A stretch of DNA of 12,222 bases from Bacteroidota bacterium. GTDB lineage: Bacteria > Bacteroidota > Kryptoniia > Kryptoniales > JAKASW01. The position numbers and the translations under genes are program-made. The stretch lies in contig JAJYOS010000095.1 in NCBI GenBank assembly GCA_021796055.1, positions 1 through 12,222 on the forward strand. The letters are read 5' to 3'. Below the pieces are notes generated by a model. The model was not told where the DNA came from. It did no database searches and was given only the letters and a program-made list of their open reading frames with translations. Below, piece after piece: positions 7,267 through 12,222 of the stretch; within the stretch, counting starts at the first letter, position 1, and each line of letters begins with the position of its first letter.

Positions 7267-7851
7267 CTATTCAACCTCACTGTATCTGAAACAAGTCGTA
7301 ATATGGTCATTCACCATTCCCGTCGCCTGCATATGAGCGTAGCATATTGTCGTGCCGACGAACTTGAAGCCTCTTTCTTTCATGTCCTTGCTCATCGCAT
7401 CGGATTCCTTCGTGCTGACAGGAAGGTTTTTCAGACTCTTCCACGAATTGACAATCGGCTTTCCGTCGACAAACTGCCATATGTACTTGTCAAAACTCCC
7501 GAACTTCTCCGCAACTTCTATGAATCGGCGCGCATTGTTGATCGCGGCTTCTATCTTCAACCTGTTTCGTATTATCCCCTTGTCGGATAGAAGAGTTCGC
7601 ACTTTCCTCCCGTCATAGGTCGCGATTTTTTCCACATCGAAATTGTCAAACGCCTTCCTGAAATTGTTGCGCTTGTGCAGAATCGTCGACCAGCTGAGGC
7701 CAGCCTGCATCCCTTCCAGTATCAGGAACTCGAACAATTTCTTGTCACGGTGCACAGGCACTCCCCACTCCCTGTCATGATAATCGATCATCAGCGGGTC
7801 GTTTGTCGACCATGGGCACCGTACTATTTCTCCAGCGTTAGATACCTTCAC
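7267..7851 (-). CDS. tag: DNA-3-methyladenine glycosylase I
   Basis: Base-excision-repair enzyme that removes 3-methyladenine from alkylated DNA. The 194 residues compare with 187 in E. coli Tag. The zinc site of the family is complete: Cys12 (RCPW), His25 (YHDREWG), and His183 with Cys187 in NDHITTC; the spacings of 13 and 4 are the same as in E. coli. The substrate pocket motif LILEGMQAGLSW is present. I chose the GTG at 7851 because GGAGG lies 5 nt upstream; a TTG at 7887 would add 12 residues, placing the Shine-Dalgarno sequence inside the gene. The gene follows the asparaginase-like gene on the same strand, with 81 nt between its GTG and that stop codon. A perfect TATAAT (7904-7899 on the minus strand) in this spacer suggests an additional promoter of its own. 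Confidence 0.95.
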   Translation of the reverse strand: MKVSNAGEIVRCPWSTNDPLMIDYHDREWGVPVHRDKKLFEFLILEGMQAGLSWSTILHKRNNFRKAFDNFDVEKIATYDGRKVRTLLSDKGIIRNRLKIEAAINNARRFIEVAEKFGSFDKYIWQFVDGKPIVNSWKSLKNLPVSTKESDAMSKDMKERGFKFVGTTICYAHMQATGMVNDHITTCFRYSEVE

Positions 7852-7867
7852 TACCTCCTCCGATAAA

Positions 7868-7882
7868 ACCGAACAAGTCGGT
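7868..7882 (-). promoter_or_regulatory. Small hairpin in the tag leader
   Basis: On the minus strand, ACCGA-CTTGT-TCGGT forms a 5-bp stem followed directly by TTTATC, 16 nt before the tag GTG and next to its GGAGGAGG. It could be a weak terminator of the upstream gene or an attenuator for tag. The stem is short and may be chance. Confidence 0.25.
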
Positions 7883-7898
7883 CTCAATCAATTGGTTC

Positions 7899-7904
7899 AT
7901 TATA
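7899..7904 (-). promoter_or_regulatory. Candidate -10 box (TATAAT) upstream of tag
   Basis: A consensus TATAAT on the minus strand lies in the spacer between the asparaginase-like gene and tag, 47 nt upstream of the GTG. I find no good -35 at 16-18 nt; a GGG precedes the box instead. It would let tag be transcribed independently. Confidence 0.35.
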
Positions 7905-7932
7905 CCCGGGAATGCAGGAAGAGAACAGGCAA

Positions 7933-8421
7933 TCAGCGAATCTCTTCGAACTTTCCGGTCTTCCTGTTTTTGCGAACGTTGTCCCAATTGAAACAGCGGC
8001 CGTTCATCGCAATATAAACCCCGTGAGGAAGTGTCTCCACAAAAGCGAAAGAGCTCCCAAGGTTGAACAACCCGTCCGAGCTTCCGAACTTGTATGGTAT
8101 CATCGCACCAGTGAGGACTATCGTCTTGTTCCTTATATTCTCACCCAAAACCCGCGCGGTCTCTTCCATCGTGTCGGTGCCGTGAGTAACTATGATCTTC
8201 TCCTCTTCACACTTGATGCAATTTTCGAGTATGATCCTGCGATCTTCGTCGGACATCTCGAGGCTGTCAATCATCATAAGGGTCCTCAACTCGACACCGA
8301 CCTCACACCTTCCGAGTTTCAGCATCTCAGGCAGATGTGTCTCTTTGAAGAACAGCTTCCCCGTCAACTCGTTGTACTCCTTATCGAACGTGCCACCCGT
8401 GACAAATATTCTGATTACCAT
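7933..8421 (-). CDS. Single-domain asparaginase-like protein
   Basis: A 162-residue protein that corresponds only to the N-terminal domain of L-asparaginase (full enzymes have about 330 residues). The catalytic elements of that domain are present: Thr11 in VTGGTFDK, Thr82-Asp83 in THGTDTMEET, and Lys99 preceding IVLTGAMIP. It ends cleanly after the domain (KTGKFEEIR). Short stand-alone proteins of this kind are known in other bacteria and are usually named asparaginase-domain proteins, so this is probably not a truncation, but I would not assume full asparaginase activity. In full-length enzymes the C-terminal domain of a neighbouring subunit helps shape the active site. The ATG at 8421 has no Shine-Dalgarno sequence; the promoter at 8429-8458 predicts a near-leaderless transcript. 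It lies upstream of tag. Cytoplasmic: no signal peptide is seen. Confidence 0.88.
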   Translation of the reverse strand: MVIRIFVTGGTFDKEYNELTGKLFFKETHLPEMLKLGRCEVGVELRTLMMIDSLEMSDEDRRIILENCIKCEEEKIIVTHGTDTMEETARVLGENIRNKTIVLTGAMIPYKFGSSDGLFNLGSSFAFVETLPHGVYIAMNGRCFNWDNVRKNRKTGKFEEIR

Positions 8422-8428
8422 GGATGAT

Positions 8429-8458
8429 AATTTAAGTACTTCCGACTTAAATACTCAA
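8429..8458 (-). promoter_or_regulatory. Putative leaderless promoter of the asparaginase-like gene, with palindromic operator
   Basis: On the minus strand, -35 TTGAGT (8458-8453) and -10 TAAATT (8434-8429) are 18 nt apart, and the -10 ends 7 nt before the ATG at 8421. A perfect inverted repeat TTTAAGT-N7-ACTTAAA (8431-8451) fills most of the spacer and overlaps the -10, the typical place for a repressor operator. An 8-bp palindrome AAGTACTT (8433-8440) is nested in it. Confidence 0.5.
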
Positions 8459-9034
8459 ACAGAGGGGGCACTTCCGAAACTAAGCAGCTAGCGGTGAGAG
8501 AGGATTCACTGACCAGTAGTCGGCAGTTTCAATTCAGAGAAGGGAGACAGAATCTTCGGATCGAATTGTATACCATCTAAGTCCAGCCATACGAAATTCG
8601 GTAGCGATTGGGACACCCATCTGGGGAATTATACCCCCGGATAATCATCAGCTAAGCGGAAGGACAGGACCAGGAGAAGGCGACAGATATACTATTCAAG
8701 CCGGCTTCAGTGCAGTTCCGCATGAATTTCCTTTTTTTGTAATGGAACGAAACTTGTACGCTATGGCGGTGAAAATAAGGACGAATGGAGGGCGGAAGCC
8801 GAACGAGAAAAATTCCACCCTTCGTGATGGAGATTTCAGTTTATCGGTTTGCTAAAAGCTTTGGGAAATGTTGAATTGCATTATCACGAGTCCGTAAATT
8901 GCACCCGTCATGGGAGCAGAGGAGATCCTCTAACAGTTTTAGAAACTACCCCGTTGGGGGTCCATCGGCATCATCTTCAATAGACTTGGATAGTCATGCT
9001 TAGAAGAACCAAATGACGCAATACTAAAATACAC
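8459..9034. other. Non-coding gap with short inverted repeats
   Basis: Nearly 600 bp between the asparaginase-like promoter and the cytochrome gene. No frame in it is long or recognisable; the longest I checked starts with the ATG near 8742, has 37 codons, no good ribosome-binding site and no family resemblance. Two compact inverted repeats stand out: AGAGGA-GA-TCCTCT (8918-8931) and ACCCC-GTTG-GGGGT (8948-8961). Neither is followed by a T tract. They could be structure in a long cytochrome leader or protein-binding sites. I see no tRNA, riboswitch or insertion-sequence end. Confidence 0.4.
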
Positions 9035-9044
9035 AGAGGTAAGA

Positions 9045-10541
9045 ATGAACAAAAGAAAATTGCCAGACCTGTTTTATAATCCGATAAGCATGGCGGGAGC
9101 TGCAGCCGCACTTGTGACCTTCGTAACCATACTGACACTGATGGTTATCGATGCACTCTGGAATTCGCTGCCCCCTTACTTCGGGCTGGTAACGTACATC
9201 CTTCTCCCCAGCGTGCTAATACTCGGCCTCATCATTGTGCCTGTAGGAGCATTGGTCGAAAGAAAGCACTGGCGGGAAGCTGAGAAAGCGGGAATACCGC
9301 CGTTGCCGAGGATTGACTTGAACGATGGACGTCAGCGCAGGGCATTCTTCCTGTTCTCGACAGGTGCGTTGCTGCTCATGGTGTTCAGCGCCATCGGTGG
9401 TTACAAGGCGTTTGAGTTTACAGAATCGCCTACTTTCTGTGGCAAGATATGTCATAGGGTCATGAAGCCCGAGTTTACAACTTATGAGCATTCCCCCCAT
9501 GCGCGAATAGCCTGCGTCGAATGTCACGTAGGCCCTGGAGCAAGCTGGTACGTGAAGTCCAAACTGTCCGGTGCATACCAGGTGTATGCAGTCCTTTTCA
9601 ATAAGTTTCCGCGGCCGATACCGGTTCCCATCAGTAACTTGCGTCCTGCTCGTGAGACCTGCGAACAATGCCACTGGCCGCAGGCATTTGTCGGCGAACG
9701 GAGGGTTACGAAGGCTTTCTTCCTTGAAGACTCTGCGAACACGCGATGGGATATCGACATGCTAATCAGAATAGGCAAGAGCACTTCGGGTGAACCCTAC
9801 CGCGCCCCCGTACACTGGCATGTGACTCACACGGTTCAGTTCCTCGCTACCGACTCGACTTCCCAGAACATTCCCTGGGTGAAGGTCGTGGAGGCAAACG
9901 GCAAGAGCGAAACTTTCACTACTTCGAACAATCCTTTTACTCCGGACTCGGTGAAGCAGATGAATGTGAAAACAATGGACTGCATGGATTGCCATAACCG
10001 TCCCACTCACATCATACTGACTCCCGGAGACGCGATAAATCAGGCCCTGGCGACGGGGGCAATCGACACTACGATTCCGTGGATAAAACAAACGGCAGTC
10101 AATGCCTTAATACCGAGGTACACTAACACCAAGGATGCCTTAGACAGCATCGCGATAGCCATTAATTCATTCTACAAGGATAAGTATCCCGCCTTTGCCA
10201 CAGAAAAAAGTGCGGAGATCAATCAGGCTATCGCATCGGTTCAGGGCATTTACCGCAATAACTTCTTCCCGTACATGCACGTTGATTGGAGGGCCTATGC
10301 GAACAACATAGGGCATATGAATTCGCTTGGCTGCTTCAGGTGCCACGACGGAAATCATAAGGCAGCTGACGGGAAAGTAATACCCAGCGGATGCAATACG
10401 TGTCACGTGATCCTCGATCAGGGTGAAAAGCCCGAAGCAAATGTCAACCTCCAGGGTGTAGCATTTCAACATCCGCCGGCAGGGATCGGCGATTCCTGGC
10501 AAGGCGGGGTGTGCACCGACTGTCACGACGGAACACAATGA
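9045..10541 (+). CDS. Seven-haem NapC/NirT-type inner-membrane cytochrome c (ImcH-like)
   Basis: A 498-residue membrane-anchored multihaem cytochrome, likely to oxidise menaquinol and pass electrons to periplasmic or outer carriers. Three hydrophobic segments (about residues 17-38, 46-70 and 100-121) precede the haem domain. Haem motifs: C132-GKI-CH137, an unusual CX3CH in SPTFCGKICHRVMKPE, with the nearby Met of NapC/NrfH-type sites; then six CX2CH at 157-161, 206-210, 313-317, 430-434, 450-454 and 490-494. N-terminal membrane segments, seven haems and about 500 residues match my recollection of Geobacter ImcH, which is needed for high-potential acceptors; homology is inferred, not searched. 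AGAGGT lies 4 nt before the ATG at 9045. I see no good promoter. The gene stands alone and ends at a clear terminator. No soluble cytochrome or porin partner is in the window. Confidence 0.9.
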   Translation: MNKRKLPDLFYNPISMAGAAAALVTFVTILTLMVIDALWNSLPPYFGLVTYILLPSVLILGLIIVPVGALVERKHWREAEKAGIPPLPRIDLNDGRQRRAFFLFSTGALLLMVFSAIGGYKAFEFTESPTFCGKICHRVMKPEFTTYEHSPHARIACVECHVGPGASWYVKSKLSGAYQVYAVLFNKFPRPIPVPISNLRPARETCEQCHWPQAFVGERRVTKAFFLEDSANTRWDIDMLIRIGKSTSGEPYRAPVHWHVTHTVQFLATDSTSQNIPWVKVVEANGKSETFTTSNNPFTPDSVKQMNVKTMDCMDCHNRPTHIILTPGDAINQALATGAIDTTIPWIKQTAVNALIPRYTNTKDALDSIAIAINSFYKDKYPAFATEKSAEINQAIASVQGIYRNNFFPYMHVDWRAYANNIGHMNSLGCFRCHDGNHKAADGKVIPSGCNTCHVILDQGEKPEANVNLQGVAFQHPPAGIGDSWQGGVCTDCHDGTQ

Positions 10542-10569
10542 CAGCCTGAGTACATCTGAGATTTAATGG

Positions 10570-10602
10570 AACGCCGGGAGGACAACTTCCGGCGTTTTCT
10601 TT
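10570..10602 (+). terminator. Intrinsic terminator of the cytochrome gene
   Basis: Arms AACGCCGGGAG (10570-10580) and CTTCCGGCGTT (10586-10596) pair over 11 bp with one G-U, a 5-nt loop GACAA, and then TTTTCTTT. It lies 29 nt after the cytochrome stop codon. On the other strand the sequence after the stem is not T-rich, so it probably does not serve the convergent DedA gene. Confidence 0.88.
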
Positions 10603-10623
10603 ATGGGGTCGACAACAACCTTT

Positions 10624-11229
10624 TTACCTCTCCAGCCGCGAGACGAACTTTCGAATCAAAACGTATGATATCCCCAGGATGGCGACTCCCGCGACGACAA
10701 AGAAAAGCAGGTTCCGGACGTTCGGCAGGTTATTGATCAAGTATCCGGACACCAGCCCGCCTGCCGTTGTGAAGAACCAGGCCCAAACGAATGCACCGAC
10801 TATGTTGTATATGATAAAGGGGCCCACACTCACCTCATACAGCCCAAGTGTAATCGGAACCATGTTTCTCACTCCGTAGAAGAATCGAGCCAGAAGCATC
10901 AAAGGTGATCCGTAGCGCCTTACAATCCTGGTGCTCGTCTCGACTTTATGACCTAATCTCTTTCTGAGAAAATGCCACCTTGTCCACAAAACTTTCCCGA
11001 GATAATAGTAAAACATGTTGCCGATGAACGAGGCGATTGTGCCGAGGATTATGACGCCCGACAGAGTGACGGTGCCCGTCCGGGCCAGTGCAACACCTGC
11101 AATCAGCCCAAATTCGCCGCTCAACACAACCGTCAGGAAAACTGTAAGATACCCTTTGTCTTGTATGAAATGATCCACAACACAACTTACTAATTCCCTG
11201 CGATAAACTTCAATTTGGCCGGATAACAA
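10624..11229 (-). CDS. DedA-family membrane protein
   Basis: Polytopic inner-membrane protein of the DedA/SNARE-associated (VTT-domain) superfamily, some members of which move lipid carriers such as undecaprenyl phosphate or support membrane potential; the substrate is not predictable here. Family marks: the opening DHFIQDKGYLTVFLTVVLSGEFGLIAG with a conserved acidic residue, the GNMFYYYLGK segment, and RRYGSPLMLLARFFYGVRNMVPITLG, matching the F-[GS]-R-F-x-P-x-x-R-x-x-x-P-x-x-x-G type motif. Two or three further hydrophobic segments follow and the protein ends KFVSRLER. The start is uncertain. TTG 11229 gives 201 residues; GTG 11178 gives 184 and begins close to the usual DedA N-terminus; neither has a good Shine-Dalgarno sequence. 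An ATG at 11343 would run 64 bp into the divergent DUF4159 gene and is unlikely. Confidence 0.85.
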   Translation of the reverse strand: MLSGQIEVYRRELVSCVVDHFIQDKGYLTVFLTVVLSGEFGLIAGVALARTGTVTLSGVIILGTIASFIGNMFYYYLGKVLWTRWHFLRKRLGHKVETSTRIVRRYGSPLMLLARFFYGVRNMVPITLGLYEVSVGPFIIYNIVGAFVWAWFFTTAGGLVSGYLINNLPNVRNLLFFVVAGVAILGISYVLIRKFVSRLER

Positions 11230-11246
11230 GACGCCCGTTTGTCTTG
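11227..11246. promoter_or_regulatory. Inverted repeat CAAGAC-N8-GTCTTG between divergent genes
   Basis: Perfect 6-bp arms (11227-11232 and 11241-11246) with an 8-nt spacer. The right arm runs into the TTGACA -35 box of the DUF4159 promoter, and a nested TGTC-TT-GACA (11240-11249) covers that box. Its position suits a regulator controlling the divergent dedA and DUF4159 genes. Confidence 0.35.
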
Positions 11247-11272
11247 ACACCTGAAAACTGTTTACATAGATT
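11244..11272 (+). promoter_or_regulatory. Putative leaderless sigma70-type promoter of the DUF4159 gene
   Basis: Consensus -35 TTGACA (11244-11249), 17-nt spacer, -10 TAGATT (11267-11272). The -10 ends 7 nt before the ATG at 11280, so transcription should begin at or next to the start codon. No Shine-Dalgarno sequence is present, which agrees with a leaderless mRNA. Confidence 0.6.
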
Positions 11273-11279
11273 GATTGTG

Positions 11280-11954
11280 ATGAAGAAGATATCGCTCGCA
11301 CTACTTGTACTCGTGATAGCGTTTGTACCCGCAAGAAGTTCATATGCGGGTAAATCGAGCGCTTTCAGAATTGCACGTTTGCACTACGGGGGCGGGGGCG
11401 ACTGGTACAACGACCCCCTGGAAGAGCCGACCCTGCTTAAGTTTGTCCGCGAACACACCGACATAGACGTGGACCCACATTTCTATCCGGTCAACATGTC
11501 CAGCGACGACATTTTCTCTTATCCGTTTATATTCATGACCGGACACGGCAATATCAGGTTCACCGATCAGCAAGCGGAGCGGCTCAGACAGTATCTTGAG
11601 GACGGCGGTTTTCTCTACGCCGACGACGATTACGGTATGGACGGCCCGTTCAGGAGAGAGATCAAGAAAGTCTTCCCCAACAGCCCGCTCGTCGCACTTC
11701 CCTATTCCTATGGACTGTACCATTGCGTTTTCAACTTCCCCAACGGAGTTCCAAAGACACAGGATTGGGACGATGGAAAGCCTCCAGAGGGTTATGGCAT
11801 ATTTATCGGAAAGAGGCTCGCGGTGTATTACACTGCCGAGAGCAACCCTTCTGACGGATGGGATCCGCCGTCGGTGCATGGAGACCCGGAAGCGAAGCGG
11901 CTTGAAGCGCTCAAGTTCGGTACCGACCTCATTTACTGGGCTCTGACGCACTGA
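11280..11954 (+). CDS. Exported DUF4159 protein
   Basis: A 224-residue protein made of a signal peptide and one DUF4159 domain. The signal peptide has KK, a hydrophobic core SLALLVLVIAFV, and likely cleavage after SSYA near residue 23. The domain is recognised by FRIARLHYGGGGDWYNDP at its start, YPFIFMTGHGN in the middle, LRQYLEDGGFLYADDDYG with MDGPFRREI after it, then the PSVHGDPEAKR stretch and C-terminal helix. The domain looks like a glutamine-amidotransferase-type Rossmann fold, but no function is established for it. Larger DUF4159 proteins often occur near MoxR/DUF58 and aerotolerance-type genes; none is in view here. The ATG at 11280 is set by the signal peptide and by the promoter 7 nt upstream. 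A TTG at 11244 falls inside the -35 box and is rejected. It is divergent from the DedA gene. Confidence 0.92.
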   Translation: MKKISLALLVLVIAFVPARSSYAGKSSAFRIARLHYGGGGDWYNDPLEEPTLLKFVREHTDIDVDPHFYPVNMSSDDIFSYPFIFMTGHGNIRFTDQQAERLRQYLEDGGFLYADDDYGMDGPFRREIKKVFPNSPLVALPYSYGLYHCVFNFPNGVPKTQDWDDGKPPEGYGIFIGKRLAVYYTAESNPSDGWDPPSVHGDPEAKRLEALKFGTDLIYWALTH

Positions 11955-11968
11955 AACTCGCTATCTGG

Positions 11969-12001
11969 TCAGGTCGGCCTTGAAGAGCCGGCATCACCTG
12001 A
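11969..12001 (+). other. Possible stem-loop after the DUF4159 gene
   Basis: TCAGGTCGGC (11969-11978) can pair with GCCG (11987-11990) and, beyond a 5-nt bulge, ACCTGA (11996-12001). It begins 15 nt after the stop codon but has no T tract, so it could be a 3' RNA structure or a Rho-type end rather than an intrinsic terminator. Confidence 0.3.
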
Positions 12002-12115
12002 AGACGGGCAGGCCTCTGATCTCCCAAGTCGGCCCGCCGATCGCTGGTGAGAGTCTTCCGGTATTCCGTGACGCGTCATTTGTCGGAAACCAGATCGCGC
12101 CAATCCGAAGTTATC

Positions 12116-12144
12116 TTGAATCTCCCCACCCCCTTCTTTAGATT
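12116..12144 (+). promoter_or_regulatory. Putative leaderless promoter of the right-edge gene
   Basis: -35 TTGAAT (12116-12121), 17-nt spacer, -10 TAGATT (12139-12144), ending 7 nt before the ATG at 12152. The -10 hexamer, spacer length and distance to ATG are identical to those of the DUF4159 promoter, while the spacer sequences are unrelated. No Shine-Dalgarno sequence. Confidence 0.6.
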
Positions 12145-12151
12145 TGAATTG

Positions 12152-12222
12152 ATGAAAATTTTGTGGTCAATTGTCCTGGGCTTTGCGATTTCGTTCGGTC
12201 TCGCACACGAGGCTCTCGCGCA
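12152..12222 (+). CDS. Start of an exported protein, cut by the window edge
   Basis: Only 23 codons are visible. They read as a signal peptide: MKILW, a hydrophobic core SIVLGFAISFGLA, then HEALA, an A-x-A-like cleavage region. The product is therefore periplasmic, outer-membrane or secreted, but the family cannot be told. It lies 197 nt after the DUF4159 gene on the same strand and has its own promoter of the same design. Confidence 0.65.
   Translation, partial: MKILWSIVLGFAISFGLAHEALA

Noticed and set aside
7852..7887. Twelve-residue N-terminal extension of tag from a TTG
   Set aside because: It would bury a strong GGAGGAGG site inside the gene; the GTG at 7851 has ideal spacing and matches the family length.
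8742..8855. 37-codon plus-strand frame starting MERNLYAMAV
   Set aside because: No Shine-Dalgarno sequence, no hydrophobic or domain pattern, and unremarkable composition; frames of this size are expected by chance.
9002..9030. Promoter immediately upstream of the cytochrome gene with TAAAAT as -10
   Set aside because: No acceptable -35 at 16-18 nt, and the start would fall within the ribosome-binding site although the gene has a clear AGAGGT.
11230..11343. Longer DedA protein starting at the ATG at 11343
   Set aside because: The extra N-terminus would overlap the divergent DUF4159 gene and its promoter and does not look like a DedA N-terminus.

Overview
The window is a chromosomal segment of roughly 50% GC from a bacterium that is probably in the FCB group (Bacteroidota, Ignavibacteriota or a neighbour). 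This is an inference. It rests on a secreted S9B dipeptidyl-peptidase IV, an arginase-family HutG with the altered first metal motif that I recall from Bacteroidota homologues, a DUF4159 protein, and a tmRNA tag ending NYALAA. Several genes have clear Shine-Dalgarno sequences (GGAGG, AGAGG), which is less usual in core Bacteroidia. The window reads as ordinary chromosome: I see no transposase, phage gene, CRISPR array or tRNA gene.

Layout. Positions 1-283 hold nothing I can support. A complete tmRNA (ssrA) lies on the minus strand at 284-701. A minus-strand pair follows: a stand-alone CheY-like receiver and, one base after its stop codon, a small Hpt phosphotransfer protein. They share a good sigma70-type promoter, and no histidine kinase is in view. 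The 1468-1726 gap is unusual, with an AT-rich block full of inverted repeats between two GGGGCGCCG repeats. A large minus-strand gene encodes an exported DPP IV peptidase. Divergent from it is a plus-strand operon of a periplasmic SIMPL-domain protein, HutI (imidazolonepropionase) and an arginase-family HutG (formimidoylglutamase), the last steps of histidine breakdown. HutH and HutU are not in the window.

The middle block is on the minus strand: a single-domain asparaginase-like protein, 3-methyladenine DNA glycosylase I (tag) and an unlisted 38-residue single-span membrane protein. After a 620 bp non-coding gap comes a plus-strand seven-haem NapC/NirT-type inner-membrane cytochrome, closed by a clear intrinsic terminator. 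The right end has a minus-strand DedA-family membrane protein, a divergent secreted DUF4159 protein, and the first 23 codons of another exported protein cut by the window edge.

Themes. DPP IV, HutI/HutG and the asparaginase-like protein fit an organism that lives partly on peptides and amino acids. The heptahaem cytochrome, which resembles Geobacter ImcH in architecture, suggests quinol-linked electron export to a periplasmic or extracellular acceptor.

The most interesting regulatory signal is a repeated layout. Three genes without a Shine-Dalgarno sequence (DUF4159, the right-edge gene and the asparaginase-like gene) each have a -10-like hexamer ending exactly 7 nt before the ATG, and a TTGA-type -35 17-18 nt further up. 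This predicts leaderless mRNAs.
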